Below are positions 6,284 through 13,523 of a DNA stretch of 16,623 nt, piece by piece (positions within the stretch are counted from its first letter, which is position 1; every line of letters begins with the position of its first letter). The notes under the pieces were generated by a model. The model worked only from the letters and a program-made list of their open reading frames with translations, was not told the DNA's origin and ran no database searches. This DNA comes from Actinomycetes bacterium (lineage in GTDB: Bacteria; Actinomycetota; Acidimicrobiia; Acidimicrobiales; Palsa-688), in assembly GCA_021816565.1 (NCBI GenBank), contig JAKAXN010000063.1, positions 1 through 16,623 on the forward strand. Direction: 5' to 3'. The position numbers and the translations under genes are program-made.

Positions 6284-7459
6284 ATGACCGCTTCCACCGT
6301 CGTTCAGGAGGATGAGCAGCAGCAGCTGCTGCGAAAGAGCGTGGCCGACATAGTGGCCCGGTTCGGTCAGTCCTACTTCCGGGAGCGCTCCCTCGGCGAC
6401 CAGCGTTCCACCGAGCTGTGGTCGGCGCTGGCCTCGGCCGGCTTCATGTCGGTCAACCTGCCGGAGGAGTACGGCGGCGGTGGCGGGGGCATCACCGAAC
6501 TGGCCATCGTCTGCGAGGAGGTGGCGGCCGGCGGGGCGCCGCTGCTGCTGATGATCGTGTCGCCCGCCATCTGCGGGTCGGTGATCGCCCGCTACGGCAC
6601 AGCGGGGCAGCGGGCCGAATGGCTGCCCAAGCTCTGCGGCCAGAGGGATCCCGCCTACAAGATGGCCTTCGCCATCACCGAGCCCGACGCCGGCTCGAAC
6701 TCCCACCGCATCAGCACCACGGCCCGTCGCGAGGGTGACACCTGGGTGCTCAACGGCACCAAGACCTACATCTCCGGGGTGGACGAGGCGGAGGCCATCC
6801 TGGTCGTGACCCGCACCGGTGTGGACGAGACCACCGGGCGGGGGGAACTGTCCCTGTTCGTCGTCGACGCCGACAGCCCCGGTCTGACCAAGCAGGTGAT
6901 CCCGACCGAGATCGTCGCTCCTGAGAAGCAGTACACCCTGTTCTTCGACGGGGTGGAGGTCGGTGACGACCGGCTGATCGGGGCGGCCGGCCAGGGACTG
7001 AGGCAGGTGTTCAGCGGCCTCAACCCCGAGCGCATCACCGGTGCGGCCCTGCTCAACGGTATCGGCCGATACTGCCTGGACCGGGCTGCCGACTACGCCC
7101 GGGACCGGCGGGTGTGGGACACCCCCATCGGCACCCACCAGGGGGTGGCCCATCCCCTGGCCGAGGCCAAGATCAACCTGGAACTGGCCCGGCTCATGAC
7201 CTCACGGGCGGCTGCGCTCTACGACGCCGACCAGGATGCCGGGGAGGCGTCCAACATGGCCAAGTTCGCGGCGGCCGAGGCCGCCCTGCGCTGCGTCGAC
7301 CAGGCCATCCAGACCCACGGCGGCAACGGCATGGCCCGGGAGTACGGCATCGCCAGCATGTGGGGCCTGGCCCGGCTCCTGCGCATAGCCCCGGTCAGTC
7401 GGGAGATGATTCTCAACTACGTGGCCCAGCACAGCCTGGGCCTGCCCCGCTCCTACTGA
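6284..7459 (+). CDS. Acyl-CoA dehydrogenase, helix-G glutamate type
   Basis: This is a 391-aa FAD-dependent acyl-CoA dehydrogenase. The FAD and substrate loops AFAITEPDAGSNSHR (128-142) and WVLNGTKTYISG (154-165) are present, with the helical domain ending in QAIQTHGGNGMAREYG. The usual C-terminal catalytic Glu is missing: RIAPVSREMIL has Ala-Pro where medium-chain enzymes have Tyr-Glu. A Glu (249) in GLNPERITG sits at the helix-G position used as base by isovaleryl-CoA and long-chain dehydrogenases, so the enzyme is probably active. The start was chosen by ribosome-site spacing; using the ATG at 6278 adds two residues. The acyl chain is unknown. It converges on the enoyl-CoA hydratase gene across a strong hairpin, 15 nt apart. 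Confidence 0.93.
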   Translation: MTASTVVQEDEQQQLLRKSVADIVARFGQSYFRERSLGDQRSTELWSALASAGFMSVNLPEEYGGGGGGITELAIVCEEVAAGGAPLLLMIVSPAICGSVIARYGTAGQRAEWLPKLCGQRDPAYKMAFAITEPDAGSNSHRISTTARREGDTWVLNGTKTYISGVDEAEAILVVTRTGVDETTGRGELSLFVVDADSPGLTKQVIPTEIVAPEKQYTLFFDGVEVGDDRLIGAAGQGLRQVFSGLNPERITGAALLNGIGRYCLDRAADYARDRRVWDTPIGTHQGVAHPLAEAKINLELARLMTSRAAALYDADQDAGEASNMAKFAAAEAALRCVDQAIQTHGGNGMAREYGIASMWGLARLLRIAPVSREMILNYVAQHSLGLPRSY

Positions 7460-7462
7460 CCC

Positions 7463-7492
7463 GTGGAGCCCGGTCTAGCGACCGGGCTCCAC
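7463..7492. terminator. 12-bp hairpin terminator between convergent genes
   Basis: GTGGAGCCCGGT (7463-7474) and ACCGGGCTCCAC (7481-7492) are perfect inverted repeats around the 6-nt loop CTAGCG. The hairpin starts 3 nt after the plus-strand dehydrogenase stop and contains the last codons and the stop of the minus-strand hydratase, whose TAG lies in the loop. It can serve both strands. Neither side has a T-run, as is often the case in GC-rich actinobacteria. Confidence 0.75.
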
Positions 7493-8239
7493 TGCCCATC
7501 TCGGCGGTCGCTTCTCCTTGAAGGCGGCGATGCCCTCGGCCGCCTCGGGGGACGCGAACATCCGCTGGGACACCTCCTGGGCCCACCCGAACCCGGCCTC
7601 GGTGTCCATCTGGGGTACGCGGCGGATCATCTCCCTCGTGACCCGCAGTGCAGTCGGCTCGCACTGGCGGAACCCGGCCACCACCCCGTCCACCGACTCT
7701 CCGAGGGCGCCGTCGGCGACCACCGTGGTCACCAGGCCGGCTCGGCGGGCGTCGTCGGATCCGAACTGCTCGCCGGTCAGCAGGTACCTCGATGCCGAGT
7801 TCGGTGTCATGCGGCGCAGGCACAGCACCGAGATGATGGCCGGGACCACCCCGATACGTACCTCCGTGAAGGCGAAGGTGGCGGACTCCACGCTGAGCAC
7901 CACGTCGCCGGCCGCCACCATCCCGAAGCCGCCGGCCCGGACATGGCCGTTGATCGCCACCACGACCGGCTTGGGGTAATCCCAGAGCGTCCGCAGCACG
8001 TCGGTGTAGGACCCCGTGCCGCTCGAGACCGGGGGGTCGGCCAGGTCGGCGCCGGCGCAGAAAGTCCGGCCCTCACCGGTGATCACCACCGCCCGGACCG
8101 TCGGCTCGGCGGCCGCCGCGTCCAGTGACCCCTGCAGCTCCTCCACCAGTTGGCGCGACAGGGCGTTGCGGTTGTGGGGCGAGTCGAGAGTGAGGACGGC
8201 CGCGCCGTCCCGGTCGGTGCGGGTGACCAGAGGTCCCAT
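7475..8239 (-). CDS. Enoyl-CoA hydratase/isomerase family protein
   Basis: This 254-aa crotonase-fold enzyme acts on a 2-enoyl-CoA or related thioester. The first oxyanion-hole segment is FCAGADLAD (60-68) and the second is NGHVRAGGFGMVAAGD (97-112). At the two catalytic acids of rat enoyl-CoA hydratase, Glu144 is replaced by Gly106, while Glu164 is kept as Glu126 (FAFTEVRIGVVPAIIS). This pattern and the stretch ASRYLLTGEQF recall the LiuC / methylglutaconyl-CoA hydratase branch, though isomerase or lyase activity is possible. The frame stays open upstream inside the aldehyde dehydrogenase gene as a shadow. The ATG at 8239 fits the domain start and lies 11 nt after the preceding stop, so the two genes are probably one transcript. 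The ribosome site is weak, suggesting coupling. Confidence 0.9.
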   Translation of the reverse strand: MGPLVTRTDRDGAAVLTLDSPHNRNALSRQLVEELQGSLDAAAAEPTVRAVVITGEGRTFCAGADLADPPVSSGTGSYTDVLRTLWDYPKPVVVAINGHVRAGGFGMVAAGDVVLSVESATFAFTEVRIGVVPAIISVLCLRRMTPNSASRYLLTGEQFGSDDARRAGLVTTVVADGALGESVDGVVAGFRQCEPTALRVTREMIRRVPQMDTEAGFGWAQEVSQRMFASPEAAEGIAAFKEKRPPRWAVEPGR

Positions 8240-8250
8240 GCCGGTGTCCG

Positions 8251-9669
8251 CTACGCCAGCCAGCGCAGGAGCTTCTTGGCCAGGGCCGAGTACGGCGGGT
8301 AGATGAGCTTCAGATCCGGCCGGGACCGCATCTCCAGGATGGACTTGCGGTGGCTGAAGCACTCGAAGCCCCACTTGCCGTGGTAGGCCCCCATGCCGCT
8401 CGACCCCACCCCGCCGAAGGGCAGCTGCGGGGCCAGCACGTGCATGGCCACGTGGTTGGACGTGGCGCCTCCCGAGGAGATCTCGCCGAAGACCCGCTCG
8501 ACCTCGGTCTTGTCCTCGCTGAAGATGTATGCGGCGAGAGGCTTCTCCCGGGCGTTGACGAAGTCGATGGCCTGATCCAGGGAATCCACGCCGAGTACCG
8601 GCAGGATGGGCCCGAAGATCTCGCCGCGCATGAGCGCCGAGTCGGGGGCCGGGTCGACCACGATCGTCGGCTCGACGGCCGACGCCGTGCACCCGCCTCC
8701 CGTCACGACCCGGCCGGGGTTCTCCTCCAGCAGGCCCGAGAGCCTGGCGACCTGGCGGTCGTTGACGATTCTCTGCGGGCCGGGCTGATCGGAGCGCATA
8801 CGGCGCAGGTTCTTCTGCAGCTCGTCGACCAGGCGGTCCTTCACAGGGCTCTCGACCAGCACGTAGTCGGGGGCCACGCAGGTCTGGCCGGAGTTGAGGA
8901 TCTTGCCGAACACGATGCGCCGGGCGGCCACCTCGATGTCGGCGTGGCGGGTCACGATGACGGGGCTCTTCCCGCCCAGCTCGAGCGTCACCGGCGTCAG
9001 GTGGGGGGCCGCCGCCTGCATGATCTTCCGGCCGATCTCGGTGCCCCCGGTGAAGAAGATGTGGTCCATCGGGGCGTCGATCAGCTTCTGGGTGACGTCG
9101 GCCTCACCCTCCACTACCGCCACGGCCTCGGGATCGAGATACTTCGGGATGAGGTCGGCCATGGCCGCCGAGGATGCCGGAGCGTGCTCCGAGGGCTTCA
9201 CCACGACGCAGTTGCCGGCGGCCAGCGCCCCTACCAGGGGGCCGAGGCACAGGTAGAAGGGGTAGTTCCACGGGCCGATGACCAGCACCACGCCGAGCGG
9301 CTCGTAGCGGTATGAGGCCCGGCCCGGCATCAGCGCCAGCGGCACCCCCACCCGGGTCGGGCGCACCCACTTGTCGAGGTGCTTCAGGGCGTAGTCGACC
9401 TCGCCCCTGGTCGAGGCGATGTCACCGAACCAGCTGTCCTGGGCGTTGCGCCCGAGGTCGGCGCCGAGGGCGGCCACGATCTCCGGCTCCCGCTCGCTCA
9501 GCAGCCGGCGGATGCCCTCCAGTTGACGGCGCCGCCACTCCAGCGAGCGGGTGCGGCCCGTGGCGTAGGTGGCCCGGAGCCGGTCCACGGTCGCCATGGG
9601 GGACCGGTCCTCCCCGGCGGCCTCTGCCGCCCGGCTCCCGGCGATCTGGTGGTCTGCCAAAGAGGTCAT
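8251..9669 (-). CDS. Class-3 aldehyde dehydrogenase (fatty-aldehyde type)
   Basis: This 472-aa NAD(P)-dependent enzyme oxidises an aldehyde to the acid. It has the ALDH3 features: GPWNYPFYLCLGPLVGALAA (132-151) with the oxyanion Asn135, VVKPSEHAP for the cofactor, FFTGGTEIG, the general base Glu230 in TLELGGKSP and the nucleophile Cys264 in NSGQTCVAPDY. PFGGVGSSGMGAYHGKWGFECFSH in two runs near residues 418-441 is the ALDH3 signature near the C-terminus. The protein ends in a basic amphipathic piece (AKKLLRWLA) that may touch the membrane, as in fatty-aldehyde enzymes. About 25 N-terminal residues precede the conserved domain. The ATG is preceded by GGGGAGG at 10 nt. It is upstream of the crotonase-family gene (11 nt). 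Long-chain or aromatic aldehydes are likely substrates; this is inferred from the class. Confidence 0.93.
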   Translation of the reverse strand: MTSLADHQIAGSRAAEAAGEDRSPMATVDRLRATYATGRTRSLEWRRRQLEGIRRLLSEREPEIVAALGADLGRNAQDSWFGDIASTRGEVDYALKHLDKWVRPTRVGVPLALMPGRASYRYEPLGVVLVIGPWNYPFYLCLGPLVGALAAGNCVVVKPSEHAPASSAAMADLIPKYLDPEAVAVVEGEADVTQKLIDAPMDHIFFTGGTEIGRKIMQAAAPHLTPVTLELGGKSPVIVTRHADIEVAARRIVFGKILNSGQTCVAPDYVLVESPVKDRLVDELQKNLRRMRSDQPGPQRIVNDRQVARLSGLLEENPGRVVTGGGCTASAVEPTIVVDPAPDSALMRGEIFGPILPVLGVDSLDQAIDFVNAREKPLAAYIFSEDKTEVERVFGEISSGGATSNHVAMHVLAPQLPFGGVGSSGMGAYHGKWGFECFSHRKSILEMRSRPDLKLIYPPYSALAKKLLRWLA

Positions 9670-9694
9670 TCGAGGCGATCCTCCCCTTAGTTGG

Positions 9695-9733
9695 ACGTCC
9701 TTTGACGTTACCGACCGGGAAGGCGCCGGCGAA
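9695..9733 (-). promoter_or_regulatory. Candidate promoter with operator-like inverted repeat for the aldehyde dehydrogenase
   Basis: On the minus strand TTCGCC (9728-9733) and TAACGT (9705-9710) are 17 nt apart, each matching the sigma70 consensus at three of six positions. A perfect inverted repeat, ACGTC, four bases, GACGT (9695-9708), covers the end of the -10 and the predicted transcript start. That is a usual place for a repressor to bind. No regulator gene is encoded next to it. Confidence 0.4.
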
Positions 9734-9739
9734 AGCCGG

Positions 9740-10156
9740 TCAGAACTCCGGGTAGAGGGGGCTCTCCAGCGAGCTGTTCACCATCACGAACAGATCCACG
9801 GGGCTGGTCGGAGGGTTCACGTGGCCGCCCAGCAGGCTCAGCTCCAGCGGTACCAGTGAGCGTCGTTGCAGGCGCACCAGCGTCGCCTCGTCCTCGGTCA
9901 TGGCCAGCAGGTCCCGGGCCAGGCGGGCGACGGTGCCCGACCATCCGGAGGGGTCGGGTCCGGCCAGCGGCGACGCCAGCCGGAGCAGGTCCCGGCGGCT
10001 GGCATGCCCCAGCAGGGCGACCAGGCTCCAGGCAGGGACCCGCTCGTGGCGGGCGATGAAGGTCTCGAGGCTGCGGCCTCTCAGGACCAGCTCGGCCTCC
10101 CGCACGACGGCCCGTTCACCATCGGAACTGCGTCTTGTGTTCTTGCCCCACCGCAT
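9740..10156 (-). CDS. Hypothetical protein, 138 aa
   Basis: I do not recognise this family. The ATG has GGAGAAG 7 nt upstream, which supports it as a real gene, and no other frame here makes sense. The protein is soluble and probably all-helical. It has a basic N-terminus (RWGKNTRRSS), a run of leucine- and arginine-rich helices (about 15-110, with LVALLGHASRRDLLRLASPL in the middle), and a hydrophobic C-terminal stretch PVDLFVMVNSSLESPLYPEF. No signal peptide, metal site or catalytic motif is visible. It lies between pntB (117 nt upstream) and the aldehyde dehydrogenase gene (70 nt downstream) on the same strand, and the latter seems to have its own promoter. A small regulatory or scaffold protein would fit, but nothing shows it. 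Confidence 0.65.
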   Translation of the reverse strand: MRWGKNTRRSSDGERAVVREAELVLRGRSLETFIARHERVPAWSLVALLGHASRRDLLRLASPLAGPDPSGWSGTVARLARDLLAMTEDEATLVRLQRRSLVPLELSLLGGHVNPPTSPVDLFVMVNSSLESPLYPEF

Positions 10157-10233
10157 AGTCGAACTTCTCCGTGTCTCGTCCTCGCCGCTGCCCGCGCCCC
10201 GGTCGCCTTCAGCGCCCTGCCGGACCCCGGTCG

Positions 10234-10239
10234 ACGGTA
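10234..10239 (-). promoter_or_regulatory. Possible -10 element before the 138-aa gene
   Basis: Minus-strand TACCGT lies in the 117-nt gap between pntB and the hypothetical gene, about 78 nt before its ATG. The same hexamer stands before tRNA-Arg and the third acyl-CoA dehydrogenase gene. No good -35 is seen, so readthrough from pnt remains an alternative. Nothing else was recognised in this gap, and there is no clear pnt terminator. Confidence 0.25.
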
Positions 10240-10273
10240 GCAGCGGACCCGTCCCGTTCGGCCCTCACCCCGA

Positions 10274-11692
10274 TCAACTCCCGACCAACTCCTTGACCGC
10301 CGCCGCCAGGTCGGCCAGGCCGGCCTTGGCGTCGGAGAACAGCATGTGGGTCCGGCTGTCGGTGTAGAGCTCGTTCTCCAGCCCGGAGTACCCGTGGCCC
10401 ATGGACCGCTTGATGACGATAACGCTGCGGGCGTGGTCGACGTCGAGGATGGGCATCCCCGATATGGGGGTGCCGGGCCGGCGGGCGGCCGGGTTGACGA
10501 CGTCGTTGGCCCCGATCACCAGGGCCACGTCCGTCTGGTCGAACTCCGGGTTCACGTCCGCCATCTCCTTCAGCTGCGGATAGGGCACGTTGGCCTCCGC
10601 CAGGAGGACGTTCATGTGGCCGGGCATCCGGCCGGCGACCGGGTGTATGGCGTAGCAGACCTCCACGCCCCGTTCTTCCAGCAGGTCGGCCAGGGCCCGA
10701 ACCTCGTGCTGGGCCTGGGCCGCCGCCAACCCGTAACCGGGGACGATCACCACCTTCGACGCGTAGGCCATCTGGATGGCGGCATCCTCGGCGGCAATGG
10801 ACTGCACGGCCGCTCCGCCCGCCCCGGCCACGGGAGCGGCATCCCCGGTGCCGAACCCTCCGGCGATGATGGCCAGCACCCGCCGGTTCATGGCGTCGGC
10901 CATCAGCTTGGTGAGGATGGTGCCCGACGCGCCGACCAGCGCTCCGGCGATGATCATGGCCGAGTTGTCGATGACGAAGCCGGCCATGGCCACCGCGGTC
11001 CCGGTGAAGGCGTTGAGGAGGGAGATGACCACCGGCATGTCGGCCCCGCCGATGGGCAGCACCAGCAGCACACCGACCACCGCCAGGGCCGCGCACATGC
11101 CCCACAGGAGAGCGGTGCTGGTGGACCCGGCCAGGATGAAGCCGGCCATGACGGCCACGGCCGCGGCCAGAGCGGCGTTCAGCGCCCGGGAACCGCGCCA
11201 GACGACCGGGGCGCCCGAGATGATCCCCTGCAGCTTGCCGGCGGCGACCAGGGACCCGGTGAAGGTCACCACGCCGATCACGACGTCGAGCACGGTCGTG
11301 ACGGTCAGGCGGGGGGTCAGGGCGGCGGAGCCGAGGGGGCTCAGTCGCACGAAGTCGTTGATGGCGACCAGAGCGGCTGCCCCGCCGCCCACCGCGTTGA
11401 AGAGGCTGACCAGCTGGGGGATGTCGGTCAGCTTGACGGTGCGGGCCATGCGCAGGCCGGCTCCGCCCCCGACCACCGTGCCGGCTGCCAGTACCGCCCA
11501 GCCGGCGGCGTGGACGTGGAAGTCGTTGGCCATGAACGCCAGGGTGGCGGCCACCGCGACGGCCATGGAACCGGTCGACACCCGGCTGCCTCTGCGGGCG
11601 GTGGCCGGCGAGTTCATCAGGTGCAGGCCCACCACGAAGCCGGCCGCGGCCAGCAGGTACAGCAGGCGGATCACCGCATCGAAGGTCGTCAT
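10274..11692 (-). CDS. pntB: NAD(P) transhydrogenase beta subunit PntB
   Basis: This 472-aa subunit carries most of the membrane part and the NADP(H)-binding domain III of proton-translocating transhydrogenase, which uses the proton gradient to reduce NADP+ with NADH. Residues 5 to about 280 hold the hydrophobic helices, including TFTGSLVAAGKLQG (143-156) and DMPVVISLLNAFTGTAVAM (218-236). Domain III starts near 310: VPGYGLAAAQAQHE (317-330), HPVAGRMPGHMNVLLAEA (350-367), VIGANDVVNPAA (392-403) and VIKRSMGHGYSGLENELY (426-443), all canonical NADP-binding segments. The length is typical. The ATG overlaps the pntAB stop (ATGA, 4 nt), so it is the last gene of the pnt operon. Confidence 0.97.
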   Translation of the reverse strand: MTTFDAVIRLLYLLAAAGFVVGLHLMNSPATARRGSRVSTGSMAVAVAATLAFMANDFHVHAAGWAVLAAGTVVGGGAGLRMARTVKLTDIPQLVSLFNAVGGGAAALVAINDFVRLSPLGSAALTPRLTVTTVLDVVIGVVTFTGSLVAAGKLQGIISGAPVVWRGSRALNAALAAAVAVMAGFILAGSTSTALLWGMCAALAVVGVLLVLPIGGADMPVVISLLNAFTGTAVAMAGFVIDNSAMIIAGALVGASGTILTKLMADAMNRRVLAIIAGGFGTGDAAPVAGAGGAAVQSIAAEDAAIQMAYASKVVIVPGYGLAAAQAQHEVRALADLLEERGVEVCYAIHPVAGRMPGHMNVLLAEANVPYPQLKEMADVNPEFDQTDVALVIGANDVVNPAARRPGTPISGMPILDVDHARSVIVIKRSMGHGYSGLENELYTDSRTHMLFSDAKAGLADLAAAVKELVGS

Positions 11693-12141
11693 GACCGACT
11701 CCCTCCCGTCGGGCCCGGCCCCGATCCGTCGGGGGCCAGCGGACCCGCGCCGGCTGTGGCGGCCGCGGGAGCCGGCACGGTCCCCGCTGCGACCGCCGGC
11801 CCGCCCGGTGGCGGCGGCGCAGCCTGGGCGGTCCGGGCGGCCTGCCCGGCCGGGGCCACCGGGCGGGCGCGGAACATCTGGAGCATCCTGTCGGTGACGG
11901 CGTAGCCGCCCACCAGGTTGGCCGAGGCGAACGTCGCGGTCAGGAACGCCAGCACGTAGCCCAGGGCGTCGTTGGCGGTGGCCGCGGCCAGCATGGCGCC
12001 GATGAAGACGATGCCGTGGATGGAGTTGGCCGCCGACATGAGCGGCGTGTGGAGTGTGGCCGGGACCTTGCTGATCACCTCGAAGCCGACCAGCAGGCTG
12101 AGTATGAAGATGCTGATGTCAGACAGCAGTGACGGGCTCAT
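11689..12141 (-). CDS. pntAB: NAD(P) transhydrogenase alpha subunit, membrane part (PntAB)
   Basis: This 150-aa subunit is the separate membrane piece of the alpha chain, as in Rhodospirillum rubrum and other three-gene systems. Three helices are visible at about 7-25, 40-58 and 60-80, with the conserved SKVPATLHTPLMSAANSIHG (24-43) and GGYAVTDRMLQMF (78-90) between and after them. The ATG at 12141 is chosen because AAGGGAG lies 4 nt upstream; an ATG five codons earlier would sit on that ribosome site. From residue 92 to the end the chain is Pro/Ala/Gly-rich low complexity. That tail is about 58 residues, clearly longer than the short charged tails I know in this family. It overlaps pntAA by 23 nt and pntB by 4 nt. 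Confidence 0.95.
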   Translation of the reverse strand: MSPSLLSDISIFILSLLVGFEVISKVPATLHTPLMSAANSIHGIVFIGAMLAAATANDALGYVLAFLTATFASANLVGGYAVTDRMLQMFRARPVAPAGQAARTAQAAPPPPGGPAVAAGTVPAPAAATAGAGPLAPDGSGPGPTGGSRS

Positions 12142-13372
12142 CGGACTCCCTTGCATCGTCGGAGTGGTCGCGGTGATCGGCGTTGCCGGGACCGCCTTCG
12201 GCGTCGGGGCCCGGGGTCGGCGACGCTCCGGCGGGCTGTGTCAACCGGCCGGCGTGGGTCACCACGAGGGCCGCGGTGACCTCGTCGTCGAGGTCGATAC
12301 TGGAGTCGCCGTCCTTCAACAGCAGGCCCAGCACGGCCGCCATGTTCTGGGAGAAGGCGTCCGACGCCGCGGTCGGGACGCTCGAGGCCAGGTCGCCGGC
12401 TCCTATGAGGGTCGCTCCGCTCGCGGTCACGGTGCTGCGCCCGGGCGCCGTCCCTTCGACGTTGCCTCCGAGCGGGCCCGCCGCCATGTCCACCACGACC
12501 GTGCCCGGCCTCAGGCGCTCCACCGCCGAGGCCGATACCAGCACCGGCGGTCGCCGGCCGGGAACAGCCGCGGTGGTGATTATCACGTCGAACGATGCCA
12601 GCTTCGATTCCAGCTCCCGCTGCTGGGCTGCCTGCTCCTCGGGGCTGAGCGCCCGGGCGTAGCCGCCGGTACCGCCGGCGGGCCCCACCGAGCTCAGCTC
12701 CAGGAACTTGGCGCCGAGCGACTCGATCTCGCCTCTCGTCTCGGGACGCACGTCGTAGCCGGTCACCACCGCGCCCAGCCGGCGGGCCGTGCCGATGGCT
12801 GACAGCCCGGCCACGCCGGCCCCGAGCACCAGGACCCGGGCCGGGCGGGACGTGCCGGCCGCCGTGATCAGGAGCGGGAAGTACCGCCCGTACTCGGTGG
12901 CTGCCAGCAGCACCGCCTTGTAGCCGGCGACGCTGGCCTGCGAGGTCAGCACGTCCATGGACTGGGCCCGGCTGAGGGTGCGCGGCAGCCGTTCCAGGCT
13001 GACCGCGGTGACGCCCTGCTCGGCCAGGGCCTCGAACTGCTCCGGCTCGGTGGTGGGGTCGAGAAGGCCGATGACCATCTGCCCGGACCCCAGCCGGGCC
13101 AGGTCGGCGGCCGGCGGGCGCGCCACGCTGAGCAGCACCTTCGACCGGGCGAGCACCTCGGGGCGGGGGGCGACCATCGCCCCGGCGTCGCGGTAGGCGT
13201 CGTCGGTGTACCAGCACCGGTCACCGGCACCGGACTCCACCAGCACCGACATCCCTCCCCGCGCCAGCCGGCGGGCCGTCTCGGGGACCAGGGCCACCCG
13301 CCGCTCTCCCGGTCCCACCTCGGCCAGAACCCCCACCTGGGCCGTGGGTGTCCCGGCGTTGTTGTCGTCCAT
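12119..13372 (-). CDS. pntAA: NAD(P) transhydrogenase alpha subunit, NAD-binding part (PntAA)
   Basis: This 417-aa peripheral subunit (domain I) binds NAD(H). Landmarks are RRVALVPETARRLARGG (24-40), YRDAGA (60-65), the closed-loop motif RAQSMDVLTSQASVAGYKA (135-153), the Rossmann glycine loop VLVLGAGVAGLSA (180-192) with the acidic end GYDVRPE, and VVDMAAGPLGGNVEGT (293-308). The GGN segment seems one residue longer than the DLAxxxGGN form I remember. The frame is open further upstream, but the ATG at 13372 has AGGAGAG 7 nt before it and starts at the domain. The last 37 residues (from about 381) are a disordered Asp/His/Gly-rich tail. It is the first gene of the pnt operon; pntAB begins inside its 3' end. 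It is related to alanine dehydrogenase, but the operon settles the identity. Confidence 0.96.
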   Translation of the reverse strand: MDDNNAGTPTAQVGVLAEVGPGERRVALVPETARRLARGGMSVLVESGAGDRCWYTDDAYRDAGAMVAPRPEVLARSKVLLSVARPPAADLARLGSGQMVIGLLDPTTEPEQFEALAEQGVTAVSLERLPRTLSRAQSMDVLTSQASVAGYKAVLLAATEYGRYFPLLITAAGTSRPARVLVLGAGVAGLSAIGTARRLGAVVTGYDVRPETRGEIESLGAKFLELSSVGPAGGTGGYARALSPEEQAAQQRELESKLASFDVIITTAAVPGRRPPVLVSASAVERLRPGTVVVDMAAGPLGGNVEGTAPGRSTVTASGATLIGAGDLASSVPTAASDAFSQNMAAVLGLLLKDGDSSIDLDDEVTAALVVTHAGRLTQPAGASPTPGPDAEGGPGNADHRDHSDDARESDEPVTAV

Positions 13373-13416
13373 CGGCAGTCTCTCCTCTCGCAGAGCTCCC
13401 CGACGTGTCCAGTGGG

Positions 13417-13422
13417 ACGGTA
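13417..13422 (-). promoter_or_regulatory. Possible -10 element of the pnt operon
   Basis: Minus-strand TACCGT lies 45 nt before the pntAA ATG, in the 163-nt region shared with the divergent acyl-CoA dehydrogenase gene. It would give a leader of roughly 38 nt that includes the AGGAGAG ribosome site. No good -35 stands 16-18 nt upstream, so the call is weak. Confidence 0.3.
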
Positions 13423-13523
13423 CATCCTGCGAGGTGGAGGGGAGGGTGCCGAAGGTCCCTAAAGCCCAATCCGGCAATCGCCGAGCAGCGGATCTCCCAT
13501 GGCCGGCCCGGGCCCGCCACCGC

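Noticed and set aside
5953..6297. Minus-strand open frame with AGLEPATRCLEGS and IQLSYRG
   Set aside because: These peptides are the well-known false translation of tRNA antisense sequence; the frame crosses tRNA-Arg.
6136..6300. tRNA-Arg as an integration site of a mobile element
   Set aside because: I found no second copy of the tRNA 3' end and no integrase or phage gene in the window.
10346..11905. 519-codon open frame on the plus strand opposite pntB and pntAB
   Set aside because: Its translation is Gly/His/Gln-rich with no domain; it is a GC-bias shadow of clearly recognisable pnt genes.
11689..13372. Frameshift breaking a single pntA gene in two
   Set aside because: The second part has its own ribosome site and ATG and the break falls at the domain I/membrane junction, as in known three-gene transhydrogenases.
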